From Lachnospiraceae bacterium KH1T2 (lineage in GTDB: Bacteria; Bacillota; Clostridia; Lachnospirales; Lachnospiraceae), in the NCBI GenBank assembly GCA_900114405.1, contig FOSY01000019.1:1-57912 (forward strand): a stretch of 57,912 nt of DNA. Direction: 5' to 3'. The notes below the pieces were generated by a model. That model did not search any database, was not told the DNA's origin, and saw only the letters and a list, made by a program, of their open reading frames with translations. Of this stretch, positions 1 through 9,000 are shown one piece after another. How positions within the stretch are numbered: position 1 is the stretch's first letter; each line of letters begins with the position of its first letter. A program made the translations under genes and the position numbers.

Positions 1-252
1 AGTGAATGCCTAGAACGGATAACTAGCGAATTCGGTACACAACTCAGAATGAACCGAAGCATTCAGGCTGAAGGTTCATTTGCGAATGTAAAAGAAGACA
101 TGAACTTCCGAAGATATTTGTATAGAGGGACGAAGAATGTTCTGGCACAAAGTGTTATGCTTGCAATCGGATTCGATATCAATAAGTTGCATCACAAAAT
201 CATGTCTGGCCGAACAGGAACTCATCTTTTTGAGCTGAAGAAAACAGCATAA
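1..252 (+). CDS. IS1182-like transposase, C-terminal part (cut by window edge)
   Basis: The frame is open from base 1, so the gene begins before the window. The visible 83 residues carry the NRSIQAEGSF..KEDMNFRRYL block and an 'IGFDINKLHHKI' tail. This is the usual C-terminal end of IS1182-type DDE transposases, where the glutamate of the DDE triad precedes the 'FRR' block. The protein would cut and join the ends of its own insertion sequence. The 190 bases after the stop carry a small perfect hairpin (289-304, CCGAAG/CTTCGG) and then a terminator, probably the right end of the element. Whether the whole element is intact cannot be judged here. Confidence 0.7.
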   Translation, partial: SECLERITSEFGTQLRMNRSIQAEGSFANVKEDMNFRRYLYRGTKNVLAQSVMLAIGFDINKLHHKIMSGRTGTHLFELKKTA

Positions 253-372
253 TTTTTGATCCTCCAAAATCGAAGTTTTGAATCTGATCCGAAGTTATCT
301 TCGGTCTATTAAGTTACTCTAAAAATATGATGTATAAGTAAAAAGGAAATGCAAGTACTCGTTTTTGAGTGC

Positions 373-429
373 AAAAAAGGGCTATCGCCCAGATGACTTA
401 ATCATCTAATGCGACAGCCCCTTTTTTTT
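373..429 (+). terminator. Terminator with nested hairpin at the end of the IS-like element
   Basis: An outer stem pairs GGGCTATCGC (379-388) with GCGACAGCCC (411-420), with one G-T pair. An inner stem pairs AGATGA (391-396) with TCATCT (402-407). Eight T residues follow at 422-429. This is a typical intrinsic terminator, placed to end the transposase transcript. Confidence 0.7.
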
Positions 430-441
430 GTGGGTAAAAAT

Positions 442-590
442 ATGGATAAAGAAAAATATAGTTTTGGCGGTAGATTTAAAACCACTATCGGAAAGACGAA
501 TTATGAAGTTGTAGTTAAATTCAGAAATGAAGGTATGACTATGCAGGACAGAGCTTTGAGAGCAGTTAATGAAAGCGTTAATGCGGAAGG
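442..590 (+). pseudogene. TnpW-like transposon protein fragment
   Basis: From the ATG at 442 the frame reads MDKEKYSFGG, then FKTTIGKTNYEVVVKF. This resembles the start of TnpW-family small proteins found in Lachnospiraceae and Clostridiales transposons (from memory of the family). The match fades after about 45 residues. The frame stays open to 675, but the last 27 residues look like out-of-frame noise, because the same DNA read in another frame encodes a transporter fragment. An ATG at 409 is in frame but lies inside the terminator, so it is unlikely to be used. I read this as a broken gene piece. Confidence 0.4.
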
Positions 591-688
591 AAAAAGATGT
601 ATCTGTAATGGTATTTTCTGTTTTGGGTTCAACTTTGACAACGGTAATCGTTTACGCACCTATAGCGATGACTAGCGGCATGAGTTGG
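584..688 (+). pseudogene. RND efflux permease fragment
   Basis: Read in the frame starting with AAA at 593, the DNA encodes KDVSVMVFSVLGSTLTTVIV followed by YAPIAMTSGMSW. The 'STLTTV.V..PI...SGM' signature is the conserved transmembrane block of RND/AcrB-type efflux permeases. No start, no stop and no other part of such a gene is present. The fragment is joined directly to a TnpW-like piece on its left and a DUF4392 piece on its right. It is a relic and not expected to be functional. The assignment rests on about 32 residues. Confidence 0.45.
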
Positions 689-689
689 C

Positions 690-845
690 AAGTATGCCAA
701 TATGAGAGGTATCGACATCGGAAAGTACACAGCCCCTATCGATGAGCTTTTCCGACTTGCAAAAGGAAAGACGGCAACTATTGGTATAGGTGATGGCGGA
801 AATGATATTTCGATAGAGAAAGAAATTATCGAGAGTATTCAGTAA
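690..845 (+). pseudogene. DUF4392 (glutamate-cyclase-like) gene fragment with internal deletion
   Basis: The frame 690-845 encodes KYANMRGIDIGKYTAPIDEL, then FRLAKGKTATIGIGDGGN, then DISIEKEIIESIQ and a TAA stop. About 32 of the first 38 residues match the intact DUF4392 protein at 36866-37693 (its KYANMRGVDIGGSTAPIDEL region). The sequence then jumps, in frame, to that protein's C-terminal '..GNDFSIEKEI' segment. The deletion corresponds to 258 bases of the intact gene, between two GGNAATGA-like stretches. The N-terminal half is absent. This is a decayed, diverged copy and not a recent duplicate. Confidence 0.7.
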
Positions 846-908
846 CGGTAAGCAATTTTATAGACTAAATGACGATAAAAAAAATATATCTTTCTATATA
901 TTTTTTAT

Positions 909-936
909 TTGATACAAGCACGTAATATGATAGAAT
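909..936 (+). promoter_or_regulatory. Putative promoter of the BREX operon
   Basis: TTGATA (909-914) and TAGAAT (931-936) are separated by 16 bases, a good match to a sigma-A promoter. It lies 49 bases upstream of the XRE gene that opens the operon. An AT-only inverted repeat just before it (about 871-907) may isolate it from the left flank. No other promoter-like site is obvious before brxA. Confidence 0.4.
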
Positions 937-984
937 AAATTTGTTGCAGTACACAGTTTTCGGTGCATTTTAGGGAAAAACAGG

Positions 985-1215
985 ATGAAAGTAAGCTATA
1001 ACAAATTATGGAAATTGCTAATCGATAAAAATATGAAAAAGACGGATTTGATCGAGGCAGTACACACGAGTCCGAATACAATCGCAAAGATGAGCAAAAA
1101 CGAAAATGTCTCCATGGATGTTATTGCAAGAATTTGCGAATACCTTAATTGCGATGTTGGCGACATCATAGAAATGATTCCGGATGACGGAGGAGATATA
1201 AGTGAAAAGAAATAA
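985..1215 (+). CDS. Small XRE-family (Cro/C1-type) DNA-binding regulator
   Basis: A 76-residue protein made almost only of one helix-turn-helix domain. Residues about 8-70 include 'LWKLLIDKNMKKTDLIEA', 'TSPNTIAKMSKNENVSMDVI' and 'CEYLNCDVGDIIEM', the standard five-helix Cro/C1 pattern. It is the first gene of the BREX operon and its end overlaps brxA by 14 bases, so it is co-transcribed with and perhaps coupled to brxA. By position it is the likely transcriptional controller of the operon. It is much smaller than BrxR, the WYL-type regulator known from other BREX loci, and belongs to a different family. Its target site is unknown; the intergenic region 846-984 is the obvious candidate. Confidence 0.75.
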   Translation: MKVSYNKLWKLLIDKNMKKTDLIEAVHTSPNTIAKMSKNENVSMDVIARICEYLNCDVGDIIEMIPDDGGDISEKK

Positions 1216-1810
1216 ATACAGTGCCGGAGCGGTGAAGTTTTCCTTCTGGTTTATGGAGTTTAGGAAAGAAGTGCAGATGCTTTCATCCGGAAAGATGTTT
1301 GATGAGATAAAGAAATTAAATGAAGATGAAAATATATTTGGAGCAAGTACACCGGCAAGAGCCAAGGTGATTTATTCGACGGTCACAAACAGGATTCAAT
1401 CATTGGATGACAGCTTCATTCCGTTATTTATGGATAGTGATGTATCGACACAAAAGCTGTTTGCTTTGGCGGGAACACTGGCTCATGACACATTGTTCTT
1501 TGATTTTGTGTATGAGGTAGTGAGAGAAAAGCTGATCATCGGAAACAACACTTTAACACCTGCTGACTTCAATATCTATTTCAAAAATAAGCAGGAACAA
1601 TATCCGGAAATAGAAAAACTTACGGAAGCAACGATAAAAAAGCTAATAAGAAATTATAAGACCATGCTTTTTGAGGCAGGACTTCTTGATGAGAATACAA
1701 GAGCATCGGAGAGAAAAATCATAAAACCGATTTTGGATTCGGTATTAAAACACTGGCTTGATGATTATGGATATGGACCGATAGCCAAGGCATTGGAGGG
1801 TATCAGATAA
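1202..1810 (+). CDS. brxA: BrxA, BREX component (DUF1819)
   Basis: A 202-residue protein with the size and sequence style of the DUF1819/BrxA family ('FSFWFMEFRKEVQML', 'LFALAGTLAHDTLFFDFVYE', 'KPILDSVLKHWLDDYG'). BrxA proteins are small DNA-binding proteins of type 1 BREX. The family is established, but the exact role is not settled. Translation starts at GTG 1202, served by GGAGG at 1189-1193 with eight bases of spacing. This start overlaps the preceding XRE gene. The stop TAA (1808-1810) overlaps the ATG of brxB by one base, indicating coupled translation. Confidence 0.9.
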   Translation: MKRNKYSAGAVKFSFWFMEFRKEVQMLSSGKMFDEIKKLNEDENIFGASTPARAKVIYSTVTNRIQSLDDSFIPLFMDSDVSTQKLFALAGTLAHDTLFFDFVYEVVREKLIIGNNTLTPADFNIYFKNKQEQYPEIEKLTEATIKKLIRNYKTMLFEAGLLDENTRASERKIIKPILDSVLKHWLDDYGYGPIAKALEGIR

Positions 1811-2388
1811 TGGCAGACTTAACAGAACGCCTGGACAAGATGGAGGAAGAAATAAAGAAGCCTTCATTCCGTCAGAGTATTGGCAGGGCAAATGAAGTAA
1901 ATTATTGGGTATTTGATTATCCACCAGAAAGAGAATTAGAAGTTCGTGAAAGAATCAAATATATGCAGAATAGAAATTCCAGAGGTAGTGAAGACTTTGA
2001 ACTGGTGGTATTTGATCTTTACGACATCATTATAGACTACTTAAAAGAAAATGACTTTCTTGAGGACTGTTATAGATTTGAAAAAAAGAAAGGTCTTGAA
2101 CGTATTACAAAAGCTGTCAGCAATTCAATGAAAATAAATGATGATGACAGCCTTATTGTTCAGTATATAAAAGAGCATACACCCGAAAATGCGGTTGTAT
2201 TTTTAACGGGGGTAGGCAAGTGCTTTCCAATCCTCAGATCACATAAGGTGCTCAACAATCTCCATCAGGCATTTGTAAAAGCTCCGGTTGTAATGTTCTT
2301 CCCCGGAATATACAACGAGCAGGAACTTATCCTATTTGGAGAGATAAAGGATGACAATTATTATAGAGCATTTAAGTTGGTGAAATAG
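1810..2388 (+). CDS. brxB: BrxB, BREX component (DUF1788)
   Basis: A 192-residue protein of the DUF1788/BrxB family. It has the '(N/D)YWVFDYPPERELEVRERI' segment and a C-terminal 'VVMFFPGIYNEQELILFGEI' strand typical of the family. BrxB is essential in type 1 BREX but has no known enzymatic activity. It starts on the last base of the brxA stop codon. brxC follows after a 61-base gap with its own RBS (TAGGAGAG). The position between brxA and brxC matches the canonical type 1 order. Confidence 0.9.
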   Translation: MADLTERLDKMEEEIKKPSFRQSIGRANEVNYWVFDYPPERELEVRERIKYMQNRNSRGSEDFELVVFDLYDIIIDYLKENDFLEDCYRFEKKKGLERITKAVSNSMKINDDDSLIVQYIKEHTPENAVVFLTGVGKCFPILRSHKVLNNLHQAFVKAPVVMFFPGIYNEQELILFGEIKDDNYYRAFKLVK

Positions 2389-2449
2389 GTTATCCGGTAA
2401 CAGTTAGTCGGATATAAACTTATGATTTGATTATAGGAGAGAATTTATC

Positions 2450-5400
2450 ATGCAGATAAAAGATATGTTTGCCAAGCCAATCGACCGTGAAATTCAGGGC
2501 GTTATCATAGTAGGACAGGGCGAAGAGACAAATATTTCTCAGGAACTTGAAGAATATGTCGTTACAAGAGAGCTGCAGAAGCATTTTGCAGATTTCTTCG
2601 AAGCGTATAAAAAAGGCATAGTGGGAAACACAAATGAGATCGGTGTATGGATATCCGGTTTCTTCGGAAGTGGTAAATCTCATTTCTTGAAAATTTTATC
2701 ATATATCCTTGCAAATAAGGAAATTGAAGGTAAGAGAGCTATCGATTACTTCATCGAAGATAATAAAATTGCAGATGCGATGGTTCTTTCAGATATGAAA
2801 CTTGCGGCACAGACACCAAATGATGTAGTGCTGTTTAACATTGACTCAAAGAGTGACAGCAATAGTAAGCAGAATAAAGATGCGATCGTAAATGTATTCC
2901 TTAAGGTATTTAACGAGATGCAGGGATTCTGTGGAAGCCTTCCTCATCTTGCAGACCTTGAAAGTCAGCTCACAGATGTGGGTAAGTATGATGCTTTCAA
3001 AGAAGCATTTGAAGATGAGTACGGCGCTGAATGGGAAAAATCACGTCATAAATTCGATTTTATACAGGATGATGTTGTCGAAGCACTTGTAAAAATTGAT
3101 TTTATGAGCGAAGCGGCAGCCCGTAACTGGTGTGAGAAAGCTACTGAAAATTATAGGATCAGCATTGAGGATTTCGCTAAGAGAGTAAAAGAATATATTG
3201 ATAAAAAGGGTGGAAACCGTCATGTAGTATTCATGGTCGATGAAGTAGGTCAGTATATTGGCGATGACTCCAATCTCATGCTTAATTTACAGACAGTACG
3301 AGAAGAACTCAGTAAAGAGTGCAAGGGAAAGGCATGGGTTGTAGTTACAAGCCAGCAGGACGTTGATTCCATCATGAAAGTCAAAGGTAATGACTTCTCT
3401 AAGATTCAGGGACGTTTTGCTACAAGACTGGCACTTTCATCAGCAAATGTAGATGAAGTTATAAAAAAGAGAATCCTTGCGAAGAACGATACCGGGGCTG
3501 AAACACTGAGACTCCTCTATGAACAGAAAGCTACGATCATCAAAAATCTGATCGTGTTCAATGATGGTGTAGAGAAAAAACTCTATGCAGATGGAAATGA
3601 TTTTGCCGGAGTATATCCGTTTGTTCCGTATCAGTTCAATGTACTCGCAAGTGTGCTGACATCTATAAGAACCCACGGTGCATCCGGTAAGCATCTTTCA
3701 GAAGGAGAGCGTTCCATGCTTGCGCTCTTCAAAGAGTCTGCGGTAAAAATCATGGAGGAATCGGAAGGAGCGATAGTTCCGTTCCATAGATTTTATGACG
3801 CATTGGAAAACTTCCTGGATCACAGTCATAGAAGCGTTATCATCAGAGCCTTTGATAATACAAAGATAAATCCGGAAAAAAAGGCTGATGATGTATTTGC
3901 AATCAATGTTTTAAAAACATTATTTATGATCAAATACATCCTTGAAGTAGAGGCAAATATCGAAAATATTACAAGCCTTATGATAGAGAGTATCGATGAT
4001 GACCGTATAGAGCTGAAATCAAAGGTTGAAGAAGCGTTGAAGGTTCTTCAGAATCAGATGCTTGTGCAGAAAAACGGCAGCCTGTATGTATTCCTTACTG
4101 ATGAAGAGCAGGAGATCAATCGTGAGATTGAAAGCCAGAATGTAGAGATGGCTGAGGTTATCAATAAAGTATCGGAAATGATATTTGAAGATATCTTCTC
4201 AGACAAGAGATATCGCTATCCAGCATTTAACGGTAGATATGCTTTTTCATTCAATCAGATAGTTGATGACAGACCGTATAAATCAAATCAGAACTATGAT
4301 ATAGGACTTAGAATACTTACACCTTGGTATGATGGCGGTAATGATGATGCGACACTCCGAATGATGTCAGGTACAAGAAAGGAAGTTGTGGTACTCCTTC
4401 CAAATGATGCAGCATTCCTTGACGAGATCATGACTTACCTGAAGATTGAGAAGTTCCTGCGTCTGAACACATCATCACAGCTTACAAAATATGAAACTAT
4501 AAAAGAAGCCAAGAGAACCGAGATGCGTGAACGTAACTCCAATGCAAAACTTTATCTCACGGAATCTCTTAAAGAATCAACTATATATGTAAATGGTGAT
4601 GTGGCAAATCTTTCTGCAAAAGAAGTTACAACAAGGATAAACGAGGCGATCGGAAGACTTGTTCAGACGGTGTACAGTAAGCTTTCATATATTGATGCCG
4701 CATTTGATGAGACAAACATCAGAAAGATGTTTGCACAGTCAAATCAGTTAAAGCTCGATCTGGGAAATACAGGCGAGCCTAATCAGCATGCCCTTGATGA
4801 TGTGCTGAGCTTCATATCCGGGAACAGTCAGATTCATATAAAGACATCTATGAAGACCATAAAGGATCGTTTTATGAGCAGTCCTTATGGATTTGTTGAA
4901 GACGATGTGCACTGGCTTGTTGCGAGATTGTTTAAGAGAGGAGATCTCTCATTTACTGTTAATGGTTCAGGTGTAACCATTATGAATAAGTCAGCAGATG
5001 AAATTGTTGATTACATCGTTAAGAAGCAGTATATTGAGAAACTTCTCATGGAAGTAAGAGTCCGTGTTCCGGAGAAGGATAAAAAAGCTGTACAGAATGT
5101 CATCAAGGAAATGTTTGGAACATCGCTTACCACAGATGATGAAGACAGTGGTATGCGTACATTCAAGAACTACTCACAGAAGAGATTGACTGATATGCAG
5201 ACACTGGAAGTTAATTATAACCAGTATGCATATCCCGGCAAAAAGATAATTGATGATGGCAAAAAGCTCATGCAGTCAGTGATACAGATTACCGATCCGA
5301 TGGAGTTCTATTCCTACATTTCAAAACATCAGGATGATCTCCTTGACTATGCGGAGGACTATGAGCCGGTAAAGGCATTCTTTGGTGGAGAGCAGAAACA

Positions 5401-6073
5401 GATCTTTACCAGAGCTCTCGATATGCTTGAAATTTATGATGACAGCAAGACCTATATCGTAGATAAGGAACTGGAAAGCATAGTTGACAGTATGCGTTCA
5501 ATCGTGCAGATGTCGGTTCCATATAGGGAAATTCCAAAACTTCCGGATCTCAGAAATAAGTTTATGAATGCTTATACAAAGGTTCTTGAAGATGCGGCAG
5601 TTCCGGTTAAGAAGTCTATAGAGGATGACAGAGACAGAGTATTTGAGGTTTTAGATACCAAGGAATATAAAGACGAGAAAAAGCCCAGATACCAGAAAAT
5701 GTTTGTCGAGATACTTGAGGGAGCAGATACCTGTAACAATGTATCAAGACTCAGAGCTTATGCTGACAAGGCAAGTGCGCTCAAGATCAGACTTTTGGAC
5801 GAAATGAACGAGCTCGATGCAAAGCTCGCTGCGAAGAAGGCGAAAGAAGCGCAGGAAGCTAAGAAGAATGCAGCAGATGCAACGGAAGCACATATTGATA
5901 TAGTCGTAGACGTTCCGGTGAAAAAGACCAAGAATGTTACGATCAAAAATGTTGCACGTACTTCATCATGGAGACTTGAAAGTAATTCTGATGTAGAGAA
6001 GTATGTGGAACAATTAAGAAAAAGATTATTGGAAGAACTTAGCGAAAATGACATTGTAAACGTTGAGTTCTGA
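2450..6073 (+). CDS. brxC: BrxC, BREX P-loop ATPase
   Basis: A 1207-residue protein. The N-terminus has a Walker A motif GFFGSGKS (residues 70-77) and a Walker B-like strand 'HVVFMVDEVGQYIG' near residue 260, followed by an ATPase core. The rest is mostly helical. It ends with an Ala/Lys-rich coiled stretch (about residues 1115-1150) and a short conserved tail. Length and motifs match BrxC of type 1 BREX, a large ATPase that is required for both methylation and phage exclusion in known systems. It sits 61 bases after brxB and 15 bases before pglX. Confidence 0.93.
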   Translation: MQIKDMFAKPIDREIQGVIIVGQGEETNISQELEEYVVTRELQKHFADFFEAYKKGIVGNTNEIGVWISGFFGSGKSHFLKILSYILANKEIEGKRAIDYFIEDNKIADAMVLSDMKLAAQTPNDVVLFNIDSKSDSNSKQNKDAIVNVFLKVFNEMQGFCGSLPHLADLESQLTDVGKYDAFKEAFEDEYGAEWEKSRHKFDFIQDDVVEALVKIDFMSEAAARNWCEKATENYRISIEDFAKRVKEYIDKKGGNRHVVFMVDEVGQYIGDDSNLMLNLQTVREELSKECKGKAWVVVTSQQDVDSIMKVKGNDFSKIQGRFATRLALSSANVDEVIKKRILAKNDTGAETLRLLYEQKATIIKNLIVFNDGVEKKLYADGNDFAGVYPFVPYQFNVLASVLTSIRTHGASGKHLSEGERSMLALFKESAVKIMEESEGAIVPFHRFYDALENFLDHSHRSVIIRAFDNTKINPEKKADDVFAINVLKTLFMIKYILEVEANIENITSLMIESIDDDRIELKSKVEEALKVLQNQMLVQKNGSLYVFLTDEEQEINREIESQNVEMAEVINKVSEMIFEDIFSDKRYRYPAFNGRYAFSFNQIVDDRPYKSNQNYDIGLRILTPWYDGGNDDATLRMMSGTRKEVVVLLPNDAAFLDEIMTYLKIEKFLRLNTSSQLTKYETIKEAKRTEMRERNSNAKLYLTESLKESTIYVNGDVANLSAKEVTTRINEAIGRLVQTVYSKLSYIDAAFDETNIRKMFAQSNQLKLDLGNTGEPNQHALDDVLSFISGNSQIHIKTSMKTIKDRFMSSPYGFVEDDVHWLVARLFKRGDLSFTVNGSGVTIMNKSADEIVDYIVKKQYIEKLLMEVRVRVPEKDKKAVQNVIKEMFGTSLTTDDEDSGMRTFKNYSQKRLTDMQTLEVNYNQYAYPGKKIIDDGKKLMQSVIQITDPMEFYSYISKHQDDLLDYAEDYEPVKAFFGGEQKQIFTRALDMLEIYDDSKTYIVDKELESIVDSMRSIVQMSVPYREIPKLPDLRNKFMNAYTKVLEDAAVPVKKSIEDDRDRVFEVLDTKEYKDEKKPRYQKMFVEILEGADTCNNVSRLRAYADKASALKIRLLDEMNELDAKLAAKKAKEAQEAKKNAADATEAHIDIVVDVPVKKTKNVTIKNVARTSSWRLESNSDVEKYVEQLRKRLLEELSENDIVNVEF

Positions 6074-6088
6074 TAGGAAAGGTGCGTT

Positions 6089-9000
6089 ATGAATAAAACC
6101 GCTATTAAAAACTTTGCTATATGGGCACGTAATAAACTCATAGTAGATATCCAGTATAGAGCAGGACTTATGGGAATCACGGCTGAAGAGATAAAGCAGC
6201 CTCTTCCACAGTCCACAGGTGAGACACAGTTCTTTGATATAGGAACTGCGGAGCCTTATTCGATCACGGGCGAGGCAATCAAGCAGAGAGCAAGTCTTGT
6301 CAGTGCTATACAGCGTAAGGAAAAAGAGACAGACTATTCTGTTGCATATAAATACATCATCGAAGGTGTTGCCTATACATGGTTTAACAGACTGATAGCG
6401 GTTCGTTTCATGGAAATAAATGACTATCTGCCATCACATATAAGGGTATTGTCATCTGAGACAGGCAAGATGGAGCCGGATCTTGTGACAACTCCTTTTG
6501 ATGCAGACCTTCCATTTACAGATGCAGAGAAGCAGGAAATCATCAGGCTTAAGAATGATAATCAGCTTGATGAGTGTTTCAGGCTATTATTCATAAAGCA
6601 GTGCAACGCACTTAATGAGATACTCCCGGCACTTTTTGAGAAAACATCTGATTATACGGAAATCCTTCTTAATATATCTGCCATAGATAAAGAGGGCGTA
6701 GTCTATCATCTTGTAAACGATATACCGGAAGATGACTTCAATATTGAGAAGGGTGGTCAGGTAGAGATCATAGGCTGGATGTATCAGTACTATAATACCG
6801 AGCCGAAGAACGAGGCATTTGCAAAGAGCGGAAAAATTACAAAGGAAGAAATACCGGCGGTAACACAGCTCTTCACACCGGACTGGATCGTCCGCTATAT
6901 GGTAGAGAACAGTCTTGGTCGTATATGGGTGGAAGGACATCCAAATGACAGCCTTAAGGCAAACTGGAAGTATTTTCTTGAAGAAGCAGAGCAGGAACCG
7001 GAGGTACAGAAAAAACTTGATGAAATCCATGCCGACTATGCAAAGCTCACACCAGAAGATATCCATTTCATAGATCCATGTATGGGAAGTGGTCATATCC
7101 TTGTATATGCTTTTGATGTACTCATGCAGATATATGAGTCAGTGGGTTATTCACAGAGGGATGCAGCAAGAAGTATCCTTGAAAACAATCTTTACGGACT
7201 TGATATAGATGACCGTGCATATCAGATGGCATACTTTGCCGTTATGATGAAGGCAAGACAGTATAACAGAAGAATACTGTCAGCAGAAACACCTTGCCAT
7301 GTTTATTCCATTCAGGACAGTAACAATATAAACAGAGATCAGCTTAAGTACTTTGGAGCTGATTTAAGTGAATTTGAGAAAAACAACGCAATGAACCAGA
7401 TTACAGGGCTCCTCGAAACGTTCACGGATGCCAAGGAATATGGTTCTATTCTTGATGTACAAAATTATGATTGGGAATTGCTTAGAAGATTTGTCTCCAA
7501 GATAGGAATGGATGGGCAGATATCGTTTGATACATTCGGTATTGATGAGACACAGGAAAAGCTGATGGAGCTTGTCAATATTGGTGAGACTATGGCGAGG
7601 AAGTATGAGGTAGTTGTGACAAATCCGCCGTATATGGGTGGAAGTGGAATGGTATCGCTGTTGGTTGATTTTTTGAATAAAAACTATAAAGATGAGAAAA
7701 CAGACTTATTTGCTGCATTCATAAAAAAGTGTTGCTTGATGACGGAAGAAAATGGACTTACAAGCATGGTAACTATGCAAAGTTGGATGTATTTATCAAG
7801 TTTGGAACAGTTACGTTATTATGTTTTGAAAAAAAACATAATAAATTTATTGAGGATTGGTTATAACAGTTTCCCGGAAATGAACTCGAAAGTTGCGCAG
7901 GCATGCTCATTTAATATTAGGAATAGTCTAATTAGGGATTATCAAAGTAAATATTATGAATTGAATACAGGAAAACTGAACGATGATAAAGAGGCCGTAT
8001 TTATTAAAAGACTTTTAGCCAACCAGTTCTTTATACATAAGGCAGAAGACTTTGAGCTTATTCCTAATAGTCCGTTAGCATTTTCTTTGAGTACTGCTCT
8101 GATAGATAGTTTTAAGGGCAGAAAACTTACTGACTTTGCAAAACCAAGGCAAGGGCTAGCAACTGGAGAAAACAATCGTTTTTTACGTTTATGGTTTGAA
8201 TGTGATATCAATAGAATTAACTTCAATATGCCGTCTGTTGAAGCGGCAGCGGAGTCTGATGTTAAGTGGTTTCCATATAATAAAGGTGGGGACTTTAGAA
8301 AATGGTATGGCAATAATGACTATGTTGTTAATTGGGAAAATAATGGATTTGAGATAAGGCATTTTTATGATGAAAAAGGAAAATTAAGGTCAAGACCGCA
8401 AAATGTTGAGGCATATTTTCATGAAAGCGTAACATGGTCAAAAATATCGACAGATACATTGGCGTTTCGTTATAAGCCGCAAGGACATATATTTGACGTT
8501 GCAGGAACAAGTTTTTTTGCGGAAAGGGAGCAATTAAGATATTTGCACGGACTCTGTAATAGCTGTGTTGCAATGTCAATATTGAAGACATTATCGCCGA
8601 CCCTCAATTTTGAAGTGGGACTTATTGCATCCTTGCCCATTATATTACAAAGGGAATATGAAGGAATTGTAAGAGAAAAAGTAGAACACACAATTCAGAT
8701 TTCAAAAAGTGATTGGGATTCTTTTGAGTTATCATGGGAGTTTGCTAAGCATCCACTTATAAAAGATGGAACAAAGGGCGGACTTATTTCCGATAAGTAC
8801 AAAGACTGGGAAACAGAGTGCAATAACCGTTTCAACCAGCTTAAAGCCAACGAAGAAGAACTTAACCGCATTTTCATAGACATATATGGTTTACAGGATG
8901 AGCTTACACCTGAAGTAGAGGATAAAGATGTCACTGTCCGTAAGGCTGACTTGCAGCGTGATATCAAGAGCCTCTTGTCTTATGCTGTTGGATGTATGTT

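Noticed and set aside
409..441. Upstream ATG extending the TnpW-like frame
   Set aside because: The ATG lies inside the terminator stem and its T-run is translated as Leu/Phe residues; no ribosome site precedes it.
871..909. AT-only inverted repeat as a terminator
   Set aside because: It has no G-C pairs in the stem and no gene to terminate; it is more likely just low-complexity promoter-upstream DNA.
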